Positions 1 to 12,560 of a stretch of DNA of 64,000 bases are shown one piece after another. The translations under genes and the position numbers were made by a program. The stretch spans positions 434,001 through 498,000 of the forward strand of contig CAOLHI010000649.1 of NCBI GenBank assembly GCA_948474755.1, in the 5' to 3' direction. The stretch is from Ctenosaura bakeri (Eukaryota > Chordata > Lepidosauria > Squamata > Iguanidae). Below the pieces are notes generated by a model. It searched no databases. It worked only from the letters and a program-made list of their open reading frames with translations, and was not told the DNA's origin. How positions within the stretch are numbered: the first letter of the stretch is position 1; every line of letters begins with the position of its first letter.

Positions 1-519
1 GTCTTGTAAAAAAGTGTGAAATGGGTAATCTGGGCAAGAATCAATCCTTTTCCATTATGATACCATATATATCTTCATCTTCAGAATGATGATAAACTCT
101 TTTTAAAAAGTACATTTTTATGTTACTTAACAGTAAAGTTTGCAGCCATATTGTCATTCGATAAGAGTGTAATTTTGCAATGAGCACTAAACATATCAAA
201 ATCAGGATGTAGAGTTACATTTTAAAATACACTGCTTGTTTTGTAACTGCCTTTTTAAAGAAGAATAGAAGTCCATTCTACCAAGTACTGTTAACACTGT
301 CACTACCACTAATACCATGGGATTTAACTTCTCTCCGATATCATCTGTCTTCAAAGTCAGCAATGCCTCTTTAATTTTACATCCACGTCAAAGAAAACTA
401 TCATTTACTCTTCTTTCCCTTGCTGTCCAACAAGTCTATATTATAAAGCAATCAGAACAGACATTGCTAGGGTGAAGAACAGTCAACTTTTTTTTCTAGC
501 AAAAAGTTCAATTGTGGCT

Positions 520-744
520 TTTGCTTTTGTTCTTGTTCAAGTCATTTCTGATTACTCTAAGGTAGAACCTATTATGGAGTTTTCCTTGTCATGATTTGTT
601 CTGAGGAAGTTTGCCACTGCTTTCCTCTGAGGGTGAGGGAGTGTGATTTGCCTGAAGTCACTGGGGGAGAATTCTATGATTGTGCAACTCTGCTCTCCAG
701 AGCCCTAGTTCAATTCTCAGATCACTACACCATGCTGGCTCACT
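520..744 (-). mobile_element. Sauria-type tRNA-derived SINE
   Basis: Read on the minus strand it begins GAGCCAGCATGGTGTAGTG (tRNA A-box region), passes a decayed B box, then the body ending in the CAGAGGAAAGCAGTGGCAAA and GACTTGAA blocks. Diverged; the tail on the left is poorly defined. Confidence 0.8.
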
Positions 745-899
745 TACCATGTATTTACCAGATACCAACTTGGATTTACAAGCAGCTCTCTGCATCCAGT
801 TCTCCTATTGCTTTTAAATACCTTTATTTTAAAAAGTATACTTAGTTATTTTGTCCATATCAAGTCTTGGTCAAATACACAAAGCCAGTCACTTTGGTG

Positions 900-1990
900 G
901 ATATCATACCAGGGAATGGATGGGAAGAATATGATCCCCTTAGTTCTCCTGGACCTTTCAATGACTTTTGAAACTACGGTTTCTGGTATTCTTCTGGATG
1001 GCTCTCTGAGAAGCAAATGTTATGATAGTCCCTGTCCTTGGACAGATGGGTCTGGGATGAATGGGCCACTGTATGCTGGATTTGTCCCTCCATGAAGGAC
1101 TGAAGCCATCTGGCCACCGTTCCTTCAGATGCCAAGTCCTATCTCACATTCCCAGTAGCTTTAAAACATCTATATGAAATTGCTGGGAGAAAACATCTAG
1201 TGGTTTGGGCTGTGATATTTTTCACATTTCCATCATCTAATCTCAGTGAGGCAATGAATTTTTTTGTCAAATTTCTCAAAGTCTGATCCACTTGAGGACC
1301 ACCGGGGTGGTAAATAATGTTCAAATCTCTTCTGACTATTCTTAACATATTTTTTCATATCAATGAAAACATGACCTACCATCTCTTTAAAATTTAGATC
1401 TAGTAACAATGCAAATGCTACTGATTTTGACCACAATAGATTTTTAAAGGGGCATCAAGGGCAAAAGAAATGGAAATGCTGAACATGAGACATTTTAAGA
1501 CTGGTGAGGGAAATAACCAGAAGATAAATCCTGAGAGGATGCAAGACCTGTGGGTCAAATTACCAATGAATTTAGATGGAAATGCTTTGACTTTGGCTAT
1601 TCCCTGGTTGGATTTCTATAATGCACTCTACATGGCATCGCCTTTAAGTTTTCTCAGAAGGTTCAACTGATATAGAACATGGCAGCCAAGGTTGCTTGTG
1701 CAAATTAGGCAATAGTTTCTATTGTATAGAAGCTACACTGGCTTCCTACTCATTTGGGGGCCCAATTTAAAATGCTGTTTTTAGACCTCATATGAGTTGA
1801 GACCCGGTTATCTGAAGGACTGCTTATGCTTACTGAGATCAGTGTCCAGGGCCCTGCTGCCAAGCCCATCATGAGGGAATGTTAGCTTGACCAGGATGTG
1901 GCATTCTCAGTGCTTGAGAGTTCTATTTCAGCAATCATTCTCCTTTTCCTCCTGAGGTTTGTGCATTCCTATCGTCATGTATGTGCAGTT
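900..1990 (+). pseudogene. L2-like LINE reverse transcriptase relic
   Basis: Broken ORF2 of a CR1/L2-clade LINE. Frame pieces keep the motif-A neighbourhood VLLDLSMTFETT (near 943), LDFYNALYMASPL (near 1610) and a HWLPTHLGAQFKML block (near 1740), in the order expected for the RT core and C-terminal part. Many stops and frameshifts, no intact ORF. Family level is inferred from motif wording. Confidence 0.7.
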
Positions 1991-4475
1991 TTTTTAAAAA
2001 ATAATAATAATCCATACTTCTCTGTATTCTTGTAGAGAAGATTTTAAATATTGATAATTAGAGGCAATATTTTTTAAGAGACATAACTTTATATTCTAAG
2101 AGCCATGACTTTATAGTTGTATTATTACATTACAATGTTCTTACTTATCTCTGCATTCAGTGTCTTGTGAAAACTTGAAATCAGAAAATAAATCTATCTG
2201 CCTACCTGCTTCTCTAACCCATCTTGGCTGCTGGCAAGTTTTATCTGAGCCAGAGTTTACCAGGGCTGTTGCTAATGCTAGGACTAAGCTCTACTACAAC
2301 AAAGTACTAATATAACCAAAAAGCCTTTATAAGCATGTATAGAGTGCCACTGCCTACCATCACAGAATTTTACATTTCTGATAGGAGAGAAGAGCTAGAA
2401 TCAAGGCAAAAGTCATGGCTACCATGGAGAATATTGTCCCAGCACCTTTCATCTTTTAGATCAAAACTTGGAAGAACATGCAGCATAATCTTAAGGTTTA
2501 CCCAGAACTTCAATGTGACTTATTTCCTAGTAAAGCCATTTTTAGGACTGCAGAGTGTATTGTCTGCTTGGAAGCATATTCTACTCAAATAAATTGCATC
2601 CATAATCAGAAGTATTACTCATGGGCTCTTGGTACTCATGATACAGCCACTCCACAATAATCACAACACAGAAATCAATCCAAGGGTAGCAGAACCAAGG
2701 TCTTCCCGTATAACCCAAGAAGTCTTGGTCTGACAAGTGTTTATTTAGAAAATAAATATTTGCCATATAACCTTCAAAAACACAGCCTCCCTTCAACCTG
2801 CTCAGGGGTGTTTTTTTTGAAATGAGCAAATATACTGCCAACTTTGATTTTGCACTCATTTACTTGGTTTCAAAGAGCCCATGGCAGAGTCTGCTGCCTG
2901 ATCTACACAAGAAATATGACGCTGCCTACTTTTACTTAATAGCATTGTATCTCTCTTGCAACATACACAGGATAGATTTCACTTGATAAAACCCAGACAA
3001 TTAATTTTGATATAAATGGCAGAAAATTACTCAATATATTTTCCCTGATATCCCACTGTACACCTCCCTACCTCACTATTTAAGAATCTAATGTACAAGA
3101 GACTGTTGGCTTAAAATCAATTTTAGATTCAAAAAAGTGGCATATATTATTTTCCATTTTGTCTGCCTCTGTTCAATTCACAATTTGCAGTGTGCAGAGC
3201 CAGTTATTTAGGCTTTTTTATTACTGGCTGGTACGTTTTCTGGATATCAATTAAAGTTCATAACATGACACATGCATGAATCAAACACATGGCCACTATT
3301 CACAGACTGTGATGCACAACCAGAATTGTCCTTAGGATTTCTATTGAAATAAACATGTGGGGGGGGGAACCCCACAAACAGATAATAAGAATAGGGTTGC
3401 AAAATCTCAAAGGAGAGCTTAGGAAAATATCTTAACTTGTAATTCTCTGCACACTTACCTGGAAGCAAGTTCCTTTAAATTCATAAGGCTTACTTCCAAC
3501 GAAATACATAGTGAATTGCAAGCTTAATGAATGAGAATAAGAATGTCTGATACATGTTTGATAAACTGCTTCTTATGTTGCAGTACTCTTAATAATTCTT
3601 GCTGGAAAATTTGCCAGCCTGGAAAAAGTGCTATTTCCTCATTTATCTGCATGTCCGCATTTCTCACTGGATTGTTTGGTGAGGCGTTAGAATTCCCTGG
3701 CTGTGAAGTCTAAATGCTCCTCCCTAAACTAAAAATCCCAAAGACTCCAAAGGGTACAGCCATAGCAGCTCAAGTGATTATCAAAGTGCTATAACTGCAT
3801 AATGAGAGAGGGCTCTCAATCTTCAGCATTTTTCTTCTCTCCCGCAAAATACGTTACAACGTGAAATGAAGTATCATCTAGTGAGAAAGTTCTCAAATAC
3901 AGTGAGCCGAAATGTGAACACTTAAAAATAATTTTTTATGGCCTACATTTTGTGAATCATATCAATGTTAAGAATATACACACTCCAATATGGATTGAGA
4001 AGAAACTGTAGGAAAGGCTGAAAAAGTGTAAGGAATATTATCTTGTACAAGAGCAAGAAAACACTGGCAGTCTCCCAAGACAGTTCCTCTGTCTCCATAA
4101 GATTTCTATACAAACTGTTCAAAATGAGCAGCTTCGGATGACTAATCTATTACTGCTTTTCCTGAGAGTTTCACTAAGCCATAGGGTGTCCCCAGGCCCT
4201 AGAATGAATGTTGGCATGTAGGCCACATATTATTTTACAATTCTATTATCAAATTGCTCCAAATTTCAAATGAATTCAAGCTGCTACTCAAAAATAGATA
4301 AGTAATACCTATTTCTGGTCTTTTGCTCACTCCCAGCAAGTAACCATCTTACTTGTTGCAAAAGGAAGATGGATGTTAAAAGTGAATAAGTAAAATCACC
4401 TGCATCTTCATGAGAGTTCTGCTAACAGTAGTAGCTGGGATGTGCCTCATGAAAATTTCTTTTCATCTTGACAAA

Positions 4476-4653
4476 GGCCATTTCCGCACTGGACTGTTAT
4501 AGCGCTATTATTCCACTTGCAACATCCTATGGAATCCTGGGGTCTGCAGTTTCGGGAGGGGCCAGCCAGCCCCTCCCAAAACTGCAAACCCCAGGATTCC
4601 ATAGGATGTTGCAAGTGGAATAATAGCGCTATAACAGTCCAGTGCAGAATGGG
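4476..4653. mobile_element. Palindromic MITE, family A, copy 1
   Basis: Nearly perfect inverted repeat of about 178 bp with almost no spacer (centre near 4565). It starts GGCCATTTCCGCACTGGACT; the arms carry TTATAGCGCTATTATTCCAC and GGAATCCTGGGG. Best-preserved of the window's family A copies. The full-length palindrome, short ends and multiple copies suggest a non-autonomous, possibly hAT-like element; no clear target duplication was seen. Confidence 0.85.
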
Positions 4654-5220
4654 TCAGAGTCACAGAACGAGGACATTTTGGTAATAAAACAGACAATTCA
4701 AGAGAGGTTACCAACGAAACAGCATCATTATAGTGAATGTGACTAAAATACAATGTGAAAGGCAAAAATTGACTTGGATTACATTTGTTTTTTCACCTGA
4801 AGGCAGAATTTGGTCACTCTTTTTATGGTGTCATCTATCACTTTTCCTGAATGGGGTTTTAGATTACAGAAATGAAAGCAACCATGACAGAATACAGACG
4901 TTCTAGAATGTGATGTGGTAGTTATGGTTTTTGTGCAAACTAAACAGTTTTGTAGACTATGGGAATGTACCCAGATGCTTCCCCAAGCCTGCCTGCTCAT
5001 GCAATGCACAGAATGGTAATGCTAGTGGCTTCCGGGGGTTATCAGCAAGCCGGGCTGGGGAGGGTTTTGAGTGCTATGGAGAGAGGAAAGGTAGTATTAC
5101 CAAGCCCTGCAGTGCCTCCCCCAAAGTGGGGGACATCTGCATGTGTAAGGGAAACTTAGGCACATGGATGTCCCTAACAGAACTGTAGCCATAAGGTAAC
5201 TTCTATCATCCAACTCAGAA

Positions 5221-5400
5221 AGGCCATTTCCGCAACAGACTGTTATAGTGTGCTATTATTCCACTTTCAACATCCTATAGAATCCTGGGGGTTGCAATTC
5301 AGGGAGCAGGTAGTTTAATCCTTAAACTGCAAACCCCAGGATTCCATAGGATGTTGAAAGTGGAATCATAGTGCTATAACATTGTAGTGTGGAAATGGCT
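5221..5400. mobile_element. Palindromic MITE, family A, copy 2
   Basis: Same arms as copy 1 (GGCCATTTCCGC at the left, GGAAATGGCT at the right, with the CAACATCCTATAGAATCCTG block), about 180 bp, with a more diverged centre. It lies 570 bp from copy 1. Confidence 0.82.
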
Positions 5401-7399
5401 AAAGTTGCAGGAACAAAGTTCGAAACAATTAACTACATGTGTTTATTGCATTGATGCATCATTCATATATATGTGAAATGAAACAGATAAACTGTGGCTA
5501 TTTTTAAAAGCATGAAAATTCACATTTAATTTCATTTACAGCCTTCTCAAATATATGCATTTTGTATGCAATTTCTGAGCTAAAAACCACAATGCAAAAC
5601 ATGGAAAAGTACAGAATTCCAAGGATAATTGTGTTCGTGTTTGCATATTAGCTCAAGAAGAAACCAATTACACCAGTTTACTTAAAAATGTGCTCCAGAG
5701 TCCTAGGGACCAAAGCATACATCTCTGTGTCCCTTCCATAATTAGATTTTTGAACACTTGAGGGGACTGTGGCCATAGGCTTTTCCATGCTATAACACAG
5801 CAAAATAAGCAGGACTGTGGGTTGGACTCAAGAAACAGGAGACCCACTGATATCAATGGAACTGCATGACTAACAAGTTCCATTCATTTCAATGGAACTA
5901 CTTCAAGAACAATGAAAGCTGGATCTAACCCAGTTATCCTAACATCATTTTCCTAAGACTAAAAGGGGGTAGTAAAGAAAATGCATTTGTTGGAAACAGC
6001 AAATTTCAATGAAACCCTACAAATAAATTCAACAGAAATGAAGGACAACATTATTTTAAGCAAAGTACCTGCATCTAATTTTGCTTTAACTCTTGAAACT
6101 CATGATAATCTCCAAAAAGGCCACCATTTGATGATTTTAAAACTGTTTATTTACTTTTTTTAAAAAAAATATATCATGCAGACAAGTGAAATAGCACAAA
6201 TATTTTTCTTGTGTATCTCTTGCATTTTGAAATTGGTTGCAGATGAATGCAAAGGCTTTTTCTTCTTTGGTGGTAATTAAAACCAAACCCAAGCCATTTG
6301 TCAGCTGTCACCCTGACTAGTACAAATGAAATACCAAATGTTGGCATGCCCCGTTGCAGCTTTGGTCCTTTTGCCAAAGCAGTCTGTAAAAACCCAAACA
6401 TGTTTTTCTTTTGTCTAGAATTTGTTCTGGGCCCATGTCCCTAAACCACTAATAAATTATTGCTGCACATGACTGCACGAGAGTTCCCCTTGTGCTGTAT
6501 TGTACAACAAAATGGAGAGATACATGCATTTGTCAAAATAATTGTAACCGCTTCCACGTTCCTTGGAGCTACTGGATATTATTAAGAGGAAGAAAACTGG
6601 TGCCTCTGTATTTCCCCAATCAGTTATATTTACAGATGGGATTCTAGGTTGGACAGGTTCATACCGGTAACACTATACATCAGGGAGGATCAAACTTTCT
6701 GTCACAGCTGCTTTCCCTCAGGAATGGCTTGCATTCCATTGGTGAGCAGAGCTGAAACTAGTAAAGGAGAGGTCAGAGACAAAAGTAGGCAATGTCACCA
6801 TTGTCCCTCTCCTTTTGCTACCCTTTTTTTCTCTCTCCCTCCCAACCCATTCTCTGTCCCTCCCCTCCCCCTGCCATCTTTCTCTCCACATGGTGGGTTG
6901 CTGAGGAAAGAACAAATAATTCTTGCAAAGACCTAATGTGATCATCTCCAGTAAAATTTTGATACTAGACCATGAACCACAAGAAATCCAAGGGCCTCAC
7001 GTTGACAACTACTGAGACAGATGGTAGCTTCTTCCAATTGATTTCTCACCCAAGCATATACAACAGATACCCAATCTGCTCTATGGTCCCTGGAAAAACA
7101 GACTGGGAAAAATGACAGCAAATACTATAAGTAAATAAAATCACATGGAAAACCCATCTTGTGACAATACTAGTTTGTGAGATCCAAGCCTCTACACAGG
7201 AACCTTGTACGCATATGTGACAGTTTCTGGGGTCCTTCTTTCCTGGTATATTCTTCTGCGGTTTCTTAAAAAAAAAATCCGATGTTGCTCCATAATTTGG
7301 GATAGGAAATTGGCAAGCCCTCAGGAAGAACACAGAACTGGGCTGATAAGTGTACAACACCTTTTGAAGCAATATATCCTAAGCTTGAAAAAGTTAATT

Positions 7400-7480
7400 T
7401 TGGGGCCCTAACTCCCAGAATCATCAACTGCATGGCTACGAGGTTCTTGGAGTTCTGGGAATTCCAGGAAAATAAATTTT
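7400..7480. repeat. Decayed palindromic repeat, family B
   Basis: Contains CTAACTCCCAGAATCATCAA and TTGGAGTTCTGGGAATTCC facing each other, as in the longer family B copies at 10.2, 14.8 and 53.0 kb. Short and diverged. Confidence 0.4.
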
Positions 7481-7520
7481 CTGGTGCCAAGTTGGGTGTT
7501 TTAAAACATGAATGGGAACC

Positions 7521-7742
7521 TTGGATACTCTGAAGGCACCAGGTTCTGTCTGATCTTAGAAGCTAAGTAGGGTCAAGCCTGGCTAATACTTGGATGGAAG
7601 ACTACCAATGAATACCTGGATTTACAGGGTATATTTTAAAAGAAGAAACTGGCAAAACTACTTCTGAAAACCCTATGAAATCCATGGAATTGCCATAAGT
7701 CGAAAAGCCACTTGTGCACGAACATGAACACATACACAAACA
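7521..7742 (+). mobile_element. 5S rRNA-derived SINE, copy 1
   Basis: The head is 5S-like: TGATCTTAGAAGCTAAGTAG then the C-box equivalent TGGATGGAAGACTACC (7591-7606). The body runs through CTGGCAAAACTACTTCTGAA and the CCATAAGTCGAAAAG block. The internal RNA polymerase III control region is recognisable but mutated. Confidence 0.82.
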
Positions 7743-7757
7743 GGATATATGGAGTCA

Positions 7758-7880
7758 AACCACTGATCTAACTACAACAGTGTTGACTATTCTGACTAGG
7801 CGTGGTTCTGTAAGGCCCCATGGAGAAGACTCTCTCAGCTCTGCTATCAGAGACTGAACTTGGGACCTTATATATGAATG
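7758..7880 (-). mobile_element. Second tRNA-type SINE family, minus strand
   Basis: The reverse strand gives a B-box-like stretch (GGTCCCAAGTTCAGTCTCTG) followed by the body with CCATGGGGCCTTACAGAACC and GTCAGAATAGTCAACACTG. It matches the 57.4/58.1 kb split copy in layout. Sandwiched between two 5S-derived SINEs. Confidence 0.65.
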
Positions 7881-8106
7881 GCCTAAATATTCTAAAGGCA
7901 CCAGATCCTTTCTGATCTTGAAAGCTATGCAGGGCCAGCCCTGATTAGTACTTAGATGGGAGACCACCAATGACTACCAGGTGCTATAGGCTATACTTCA
8001 CAGGAAGGGACAAAAACCACTTCTAAGTATTCCTTGCCTAAGAAAATCTATGAAATTCATAGGGTCACCATAAGTAGACAGGTGACTTGAAGACACATAT
8101 TGGCAC
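7881..8106 (+). mobile_element. 5S rRNA-derived SINE, copy 2
   Basis: The 5S head is better kept than in copy 1: AGCTATGCAGGGCCAGCC, TTAGTACTTAGATGGG, AGACCACC (7953-7968). The body has CCACTTCTAAGTATTCCTTG and GGTCACCATAAGTAGACAGG; the tail is GACTTGAAGACACATA. Confidence 0.87.
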
Positions 8107-8325
8107 GTTGTTGTTGTTGTTGTTGTTGTTGTGTGTTTTGAACTTATGAAGACTTATTCTCGGAAGACTTATTCAGAGGATGTTTGCTTTTGTCTTCCAT
8201 TGAGGCTGAAAGAGTGTGATTTGCCCAAAGTCATCCAGTGGGTTTCCATGGCTGAGCAGGGATCTGAACCCTGGGCTCCTGGGCTTCTAGTCCAGTACTC
8301 AAACCAATCCACCATAATGACTCTC
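8107..8325 (-). mobile_element. Sauria SINE with (AAC)n tail
   Basis: Minus-strand copy: tRNA-like head at the right (GAGAGTCATTATGGTGG), GGGTTCAGATCCCTGCTCAG B-box region, body TGACTTTGGGCAAATCAC, ending in an (AAC) run seen as (GTT)n at 8107-8131 on the + strand. It abuts the 5S-derived SINE directly. Confidence 0.85.
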
Positions 8326-8494
8326 AGTTAGAAAAGAACAGCAAATTTGCTGCAGTAACAGCAAATCCAAGTTGACCAGATCAAACCCTTAGAACTTTAA
8401 TTTCAACGTATTTATGACTTCTTTTTGTTTTAAATTAAGTAATTTACTTTATTACTTTTTAAATATTTTATTTTTTAAAAAAAGTTTTACAAAG

Positions 8495-8746
8495 TATGAG
8501 GCTAAAGCACTGTTTAATACAGTGCTTCTCAGGTATCTGATGTGAAAGACTGGCGTTTTTTTTCCAGTGTACCAAGGACCAGCACCGTCTTTGTGCTCAC
8601 TGGCTACAACTGTTTCTTTCTTTCCTGGAAACTCACCAGTGATCGGCAGTCAATAGCTTGGACATTTGCATCAGTCCATGGACCACCTGAGTAGTAGCAG
8701 TTTAAATCACACCTGTAAAACATGAGGCTAAAACGTTGTTTAAAAC
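8495..8746. repeat. Dispersed repeat, family C, copy 1
   Basis: Shares an ordered set of blocks with 57195-57372: CTCACTGGCTACAACT, TTTCTTTC, GACCAG or GATCGG, AGCT and CAGTCCATGGACCACC. Bounded by a direct repeat (ATGAGGCTAAAGCACTGTTT near 8496 and ATGAGGCTAAAACGTTGTTT near 8726). The class is unknown; probably a DNA-transposon end. Confidence 0.5.
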
Positions 8747-9587
8747 ACACCTCCAGGAGGAGAATTTGGAAGCTTTTGAATAGAACTCTCATATTTGGGC
8801 TACAAATGCAAGCATGATTGGGGCTTTTTGGAAAATGAAGTGCAAAAAGTGGTTTCTCTTAGTTCTGTTCTTAGAATGGCAAGAAAGAAATCAAATGAAA
8901 GCATACCATCTTGAAAGAGTTTTTAAGAATCCTTTTATAATTTGTATGCAGTTTTTTCCTTACCTTGGGGGAACAAAAAATCACACTGCAACATGAACAC
9001 ATGCATTTCAGTAGGAAATGCCACAGTATTCAACGGCTTTACTATTTAAAAAACTGATACAATTCTACTATAGGAAAAAAAAATCATGTCCCTTCCGACA
9101 CTGAGAACAGTTCCCCCCTATTCATAATTATTATTGCCATCACCATGAGAGATAGCATCTGGCATCAGATACATGCATACCTTCTGTTAGATTTGCAATG
9201 CAGTGGGGAATCAAAGAGTTATAACAATGTTTTGCTCCTCTGGTTTAAGTAGCTCTGAAAAGAAGGTAAGCTGAAATCTTTTTGTATAGCGTTTAGCATT
9301 AAACTGCCATAGTGACCTTCACAGGAAATGCTAGGATGCTCAAAACTAAATAGAGAATCAGTAAAATGCACGACATTATGTCACCATATAACCACATTAA
9401 ATGGAAGGAGGGATTTTTCTATTTCAAGAACTCACCTACCATGGTGTGACTTCAATGTCACAGTTTAAAGGATGGTTTAAATTTCATCTTTCACATTCTC
9501 TTGCTCTTCCCATGAATAACAAGGATGGGCAACTTTGTGGGCGACAGGGGCCAATTTCCCTCTGGCAGCCCCTCCCTCATGGGCCAA

Positions 9588-9720
9588 TCCCTCCACAGTA
9601 ATCCCAAATATCTCCATTTTCATTTGCAGTCCCTCTCAAAATGGCCACAGGAAGCGACAATGTATCACTTCCTTTTGCCACTTTGAGAGGGACTGCAGAG
9701 AAAAATGGAATGTAGGGAGG
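9588..9720. repeat. Inverted repeat, MITE-like hairpin
   Basis: The left arm (about 9611-9654) contains TGCAGTCCCTCTCAAAATGG; the right arm (about 9668-9710) contains TTTGAGAGGGACTGCAGA, with a spacer of about 13 bases. Arms of about 43 bases, extended by CCTCCACA and TGTAGGGAGG further out. Confidence 0.65.
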
Positions 9721-10107
9721 TAGTATCGTTTACTGGGAACTTGTGATGCTCGCATGGCATGTTCTGTATATTTTCACACATTTGGGGGCTTTCTCCATGG
9801 TTTTGGGGGTAAAATTTGCCCAAAAAACAGACTGATTTTTTTTAATTGAGGGGACTGAAGAACTTTGGGGACTGGTGAGGAGCTTCACGGGCCACAAAAG
9901 TGGGACTTCATATGGTCTGTGGGCAACACTTTACCTATCCCTATATTAAAATGTATAATCAACCAAATGCTGTAGAGTGCCTGTGTAACCCATGCCATAG
10001 GATATGACAGCAGTAAAACTTTCCATATCCAGGGACACTGTAGACACTGGGCTGTGTAGAGACTATTTAAAGCAAATAAGTCATTTCTAATCATAGTGTA
10101 AACCAAC

Positions 10108-10149
<42 letters not shown>
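10108..10149. repeat. (TCTA)n microsatellite
   Basis: About ten perfect tetranucleotide units. Confidence 0.98.
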
Positions 10150-10159
10150 TTAGACCAGA

Positions 10160-10275
10160 GGCAGGGAATGTGTATAATCCTGCAACACACTGCTGGACTT
10201 TAATTCCCATAAACCCCACAGAATGGTCAGGGATGATGAGAGTTGTAGGCCAGCATCTGGAGGCCCATAGGTCCC
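10160..10275. repeat. Palindromic repeat, family B copy
   Basis: Outward arms CTGCTGGACTTTAATTCCC and GAGAGTTGTAGGCCAGCATC around a CAGAATGGTCAGGGATG centre, the layout common to family B. Confidence 0.55.
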
Positions 10276-11159
10276 TTTACCTTCAGAGTATATGAATATT
10301 AAAGGTTTCATATTTGTGTCATTTGCTGATGTGATTTAAATATGATACATGTTGATAATTATTATTCAGTGCCTTCATTCCTTTTCATTCACAGAACCCT
10401 AAGCTGCCTGTTTGAAGTGTTTCCCTGAATGCATATACATGAAAAGGTCTGGGTTGGAAAGGTCAATCTATGCATATTTTCTTTGGCTATACTTGTGTCA
10501 AATTCAAAATTCCAGATGGAGTGTATGTTTTCAAAGGTGCTTATAAAAAAACTACATGGACAATTGTGATGTACCCTTTCCCACATATCTGCTTTATAAA
10601 GTCATTTTGGGACCACCAAGTAATATCTTAGAATCAATTTGTTTTCAGTTAAGAGATACTCATCCTAAAGTATACAAGACCATATACCATGGCCACGAGA
10701 TACTCTTGGTGTATTTACTTGCTAAAAGGCAAAAGCTGTTCACCAGATGGGATGTTAAGTCTCTTTATAGCTATATTGCCAATAAGCAATGTTATTAAAC
10801 ACAGTTATATGGTTCTCATTAAATATTTTATAACAATTCCAATAAAAAAATACAATTCATGCTTCCCTAAAACACAAAAGAGTAATAACTTTTGTTACAA
10901 AGGAACATCCTAATATTATAATTGAAATATCATAATTAAAAATGAGAAGCAATAAACTTTCACCATTGATTAATTACTGATTAATATTTTAAGCTGAGTT
11001 AGAGTTTGTCACGCATGACATTAGAGAGCTGAAACCTAGAGAAACTATCCAATCTATCCAACCCAGGAGATTCATGAAAAATAATGTAGATATCTTCCAG
11101 AGGCTTATGATATATCCTAGTATAAAAGGACACTTTTATTTTTAATATTTTCTCCATAT

Positions 11160-12560
11160 GACTTGAAGGTCAAAAATGGGGATTACAACAAAAAGAAAAG
11201 AAATGGGCTGCTGGTTGGTGACTCATTGCTCAGAGGTATAAAGGCACCTGGCTTCCAGCCTGACAAGATGGATTGGGAAGTGTGCTGTATTCTTGGCACA
11301 GATATCCAGGATGTCACTGAAAACTTGCCAAACTCATCAAGAACACATATCAGTACCCCTTTCTCCTTATGCATGTGGGCACCAATGACACTGCCAAGAA
11401 CACCTTTCAGCAGATCATCTCTGACTATGAAGCTTCTGAAAGGAAGCTGAAGAGGCTGGAGGTACAGATGGTATTTTCAGTTCTGCCGTAAATGATAGAA
11501 CACTACATAGAGACTGGAAGATATTAAAAGTGAATGATGTAGACAGTGGAGATGGGAGAGGTTTGGTTTCTGGGACCATGATCTTCACTTCTTAGATACA
11601 GGACTACTGGCTAGAGATGTGCAGAATCTTGCAAAGAGTAGAAAAAATATCTTTGGTAATAGTATGGCAAGTCAGATCGAGAGGGCTTTAAATGAAATCC
11701 TGGACAACTTGGAGATGATTGCTCAAAAAGGCAAGTTCTAAATGCACAGATATGAATTCTAGAGGAGAAGCTGAAGAAGAGAGTGATTCTACCAAAAAAC
11801 TGACAATAAATTAAAGATGAAATCAAACAAAGTTTCAGATGTCTATACAGCAATGCATAGAGTTTGTGAAACAAACCAAATGTGCTTGAAATCCTAGTGC
11901 AAGAAGGTAAAGACAACTTTACAGGCATAATTGAGATCTGCTGGTATGACTCCTATGATTGGAATATTACAATGGAAGGGTATAACCTATTCAAAAGGAA
12001 TAGATGTGGTAGAAATGGAGGGGGAATAGTATTGTATGTCAAAGACAAATTCAGTTGTACAGAAATCCATGAGAGTGATCAGAGTGGACTGAGAGCATTT
12101 GGGTAAAAATAAATGGAGAAATAAATAAAAGCAACATTGTGGTAGGGTTTCTATAGGCCACCAAACCAAGAAAAGGTATGAGATTATGCTTTTTAGAAAC
12201 AAATCTCAGGAATATCAATGATACAGAATCCAAGAATTAGTAGTTACACAGGATTTCAATTACCCTGATATCTGCTGGGAGACTAACCCTGCTAAACATA
12301 GGCCCCCTAACCAATTTCTGATGAGCCTTGCAGAATATTTCTGGTTTCAAAAGGTAGAGGAAAGAATAAGCAGATCAGCAGTTCTGGACTTGATCTTAAC
12401 CAACAGGGAGGAGTTGATCACTGGAATGAAAATAATCAGTACTTTACAGGGAACTGATTAGTACTTTACAGGGAACTGATCATGTAATGATAGAATTTAT
12501 AATATAATATTCTAAAAAGGACCAATGGTTTAAAAGCTAATATCTGAAAACAACAAATGT
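11160..12560 (+). pseudogene. CR1 LINE fragment: ORF1 esterase end plus ORF2 endonuclease
   Basis: Broken CR1 retroelement. Around 11210 a frame reads GDSLLRG, the block-I serine motif of the SGNH/GDSL esterase domain found in CR1 ORF1, followed at 11370 by HVGTNDTAKN, the block-III-like GTND. From about 11890 the ORF2 endonuclease reads ICWYDSYDWNITMEGYNLFK, GRNGGGIVLYVKDKF and later FNYPDICWET and LDLILTNREELITG. Stops and frameshifts separate the pieces. The reverse transcriptase and 3' tail are absent: recognisable sequence fades near 12560. Both LINE ORFs are non-functional here. Confidence 0.8.

Noticed and set aside
4508..4765. 85-codon minus-strand frame at the first MITE
   Set aside because: Translation of a palindromic element; no coding signature.
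7913..7968. Genuine 5S rRNA gene
   Set aside because: Only the internal promoter region matches; a SINE body and tail follow, so it is a 5S-derived SINE.
10108..10149. Possible CRISPR-like array
   Set aside because: Simple TCTA microsatellite, no spacers, vertebrate context.
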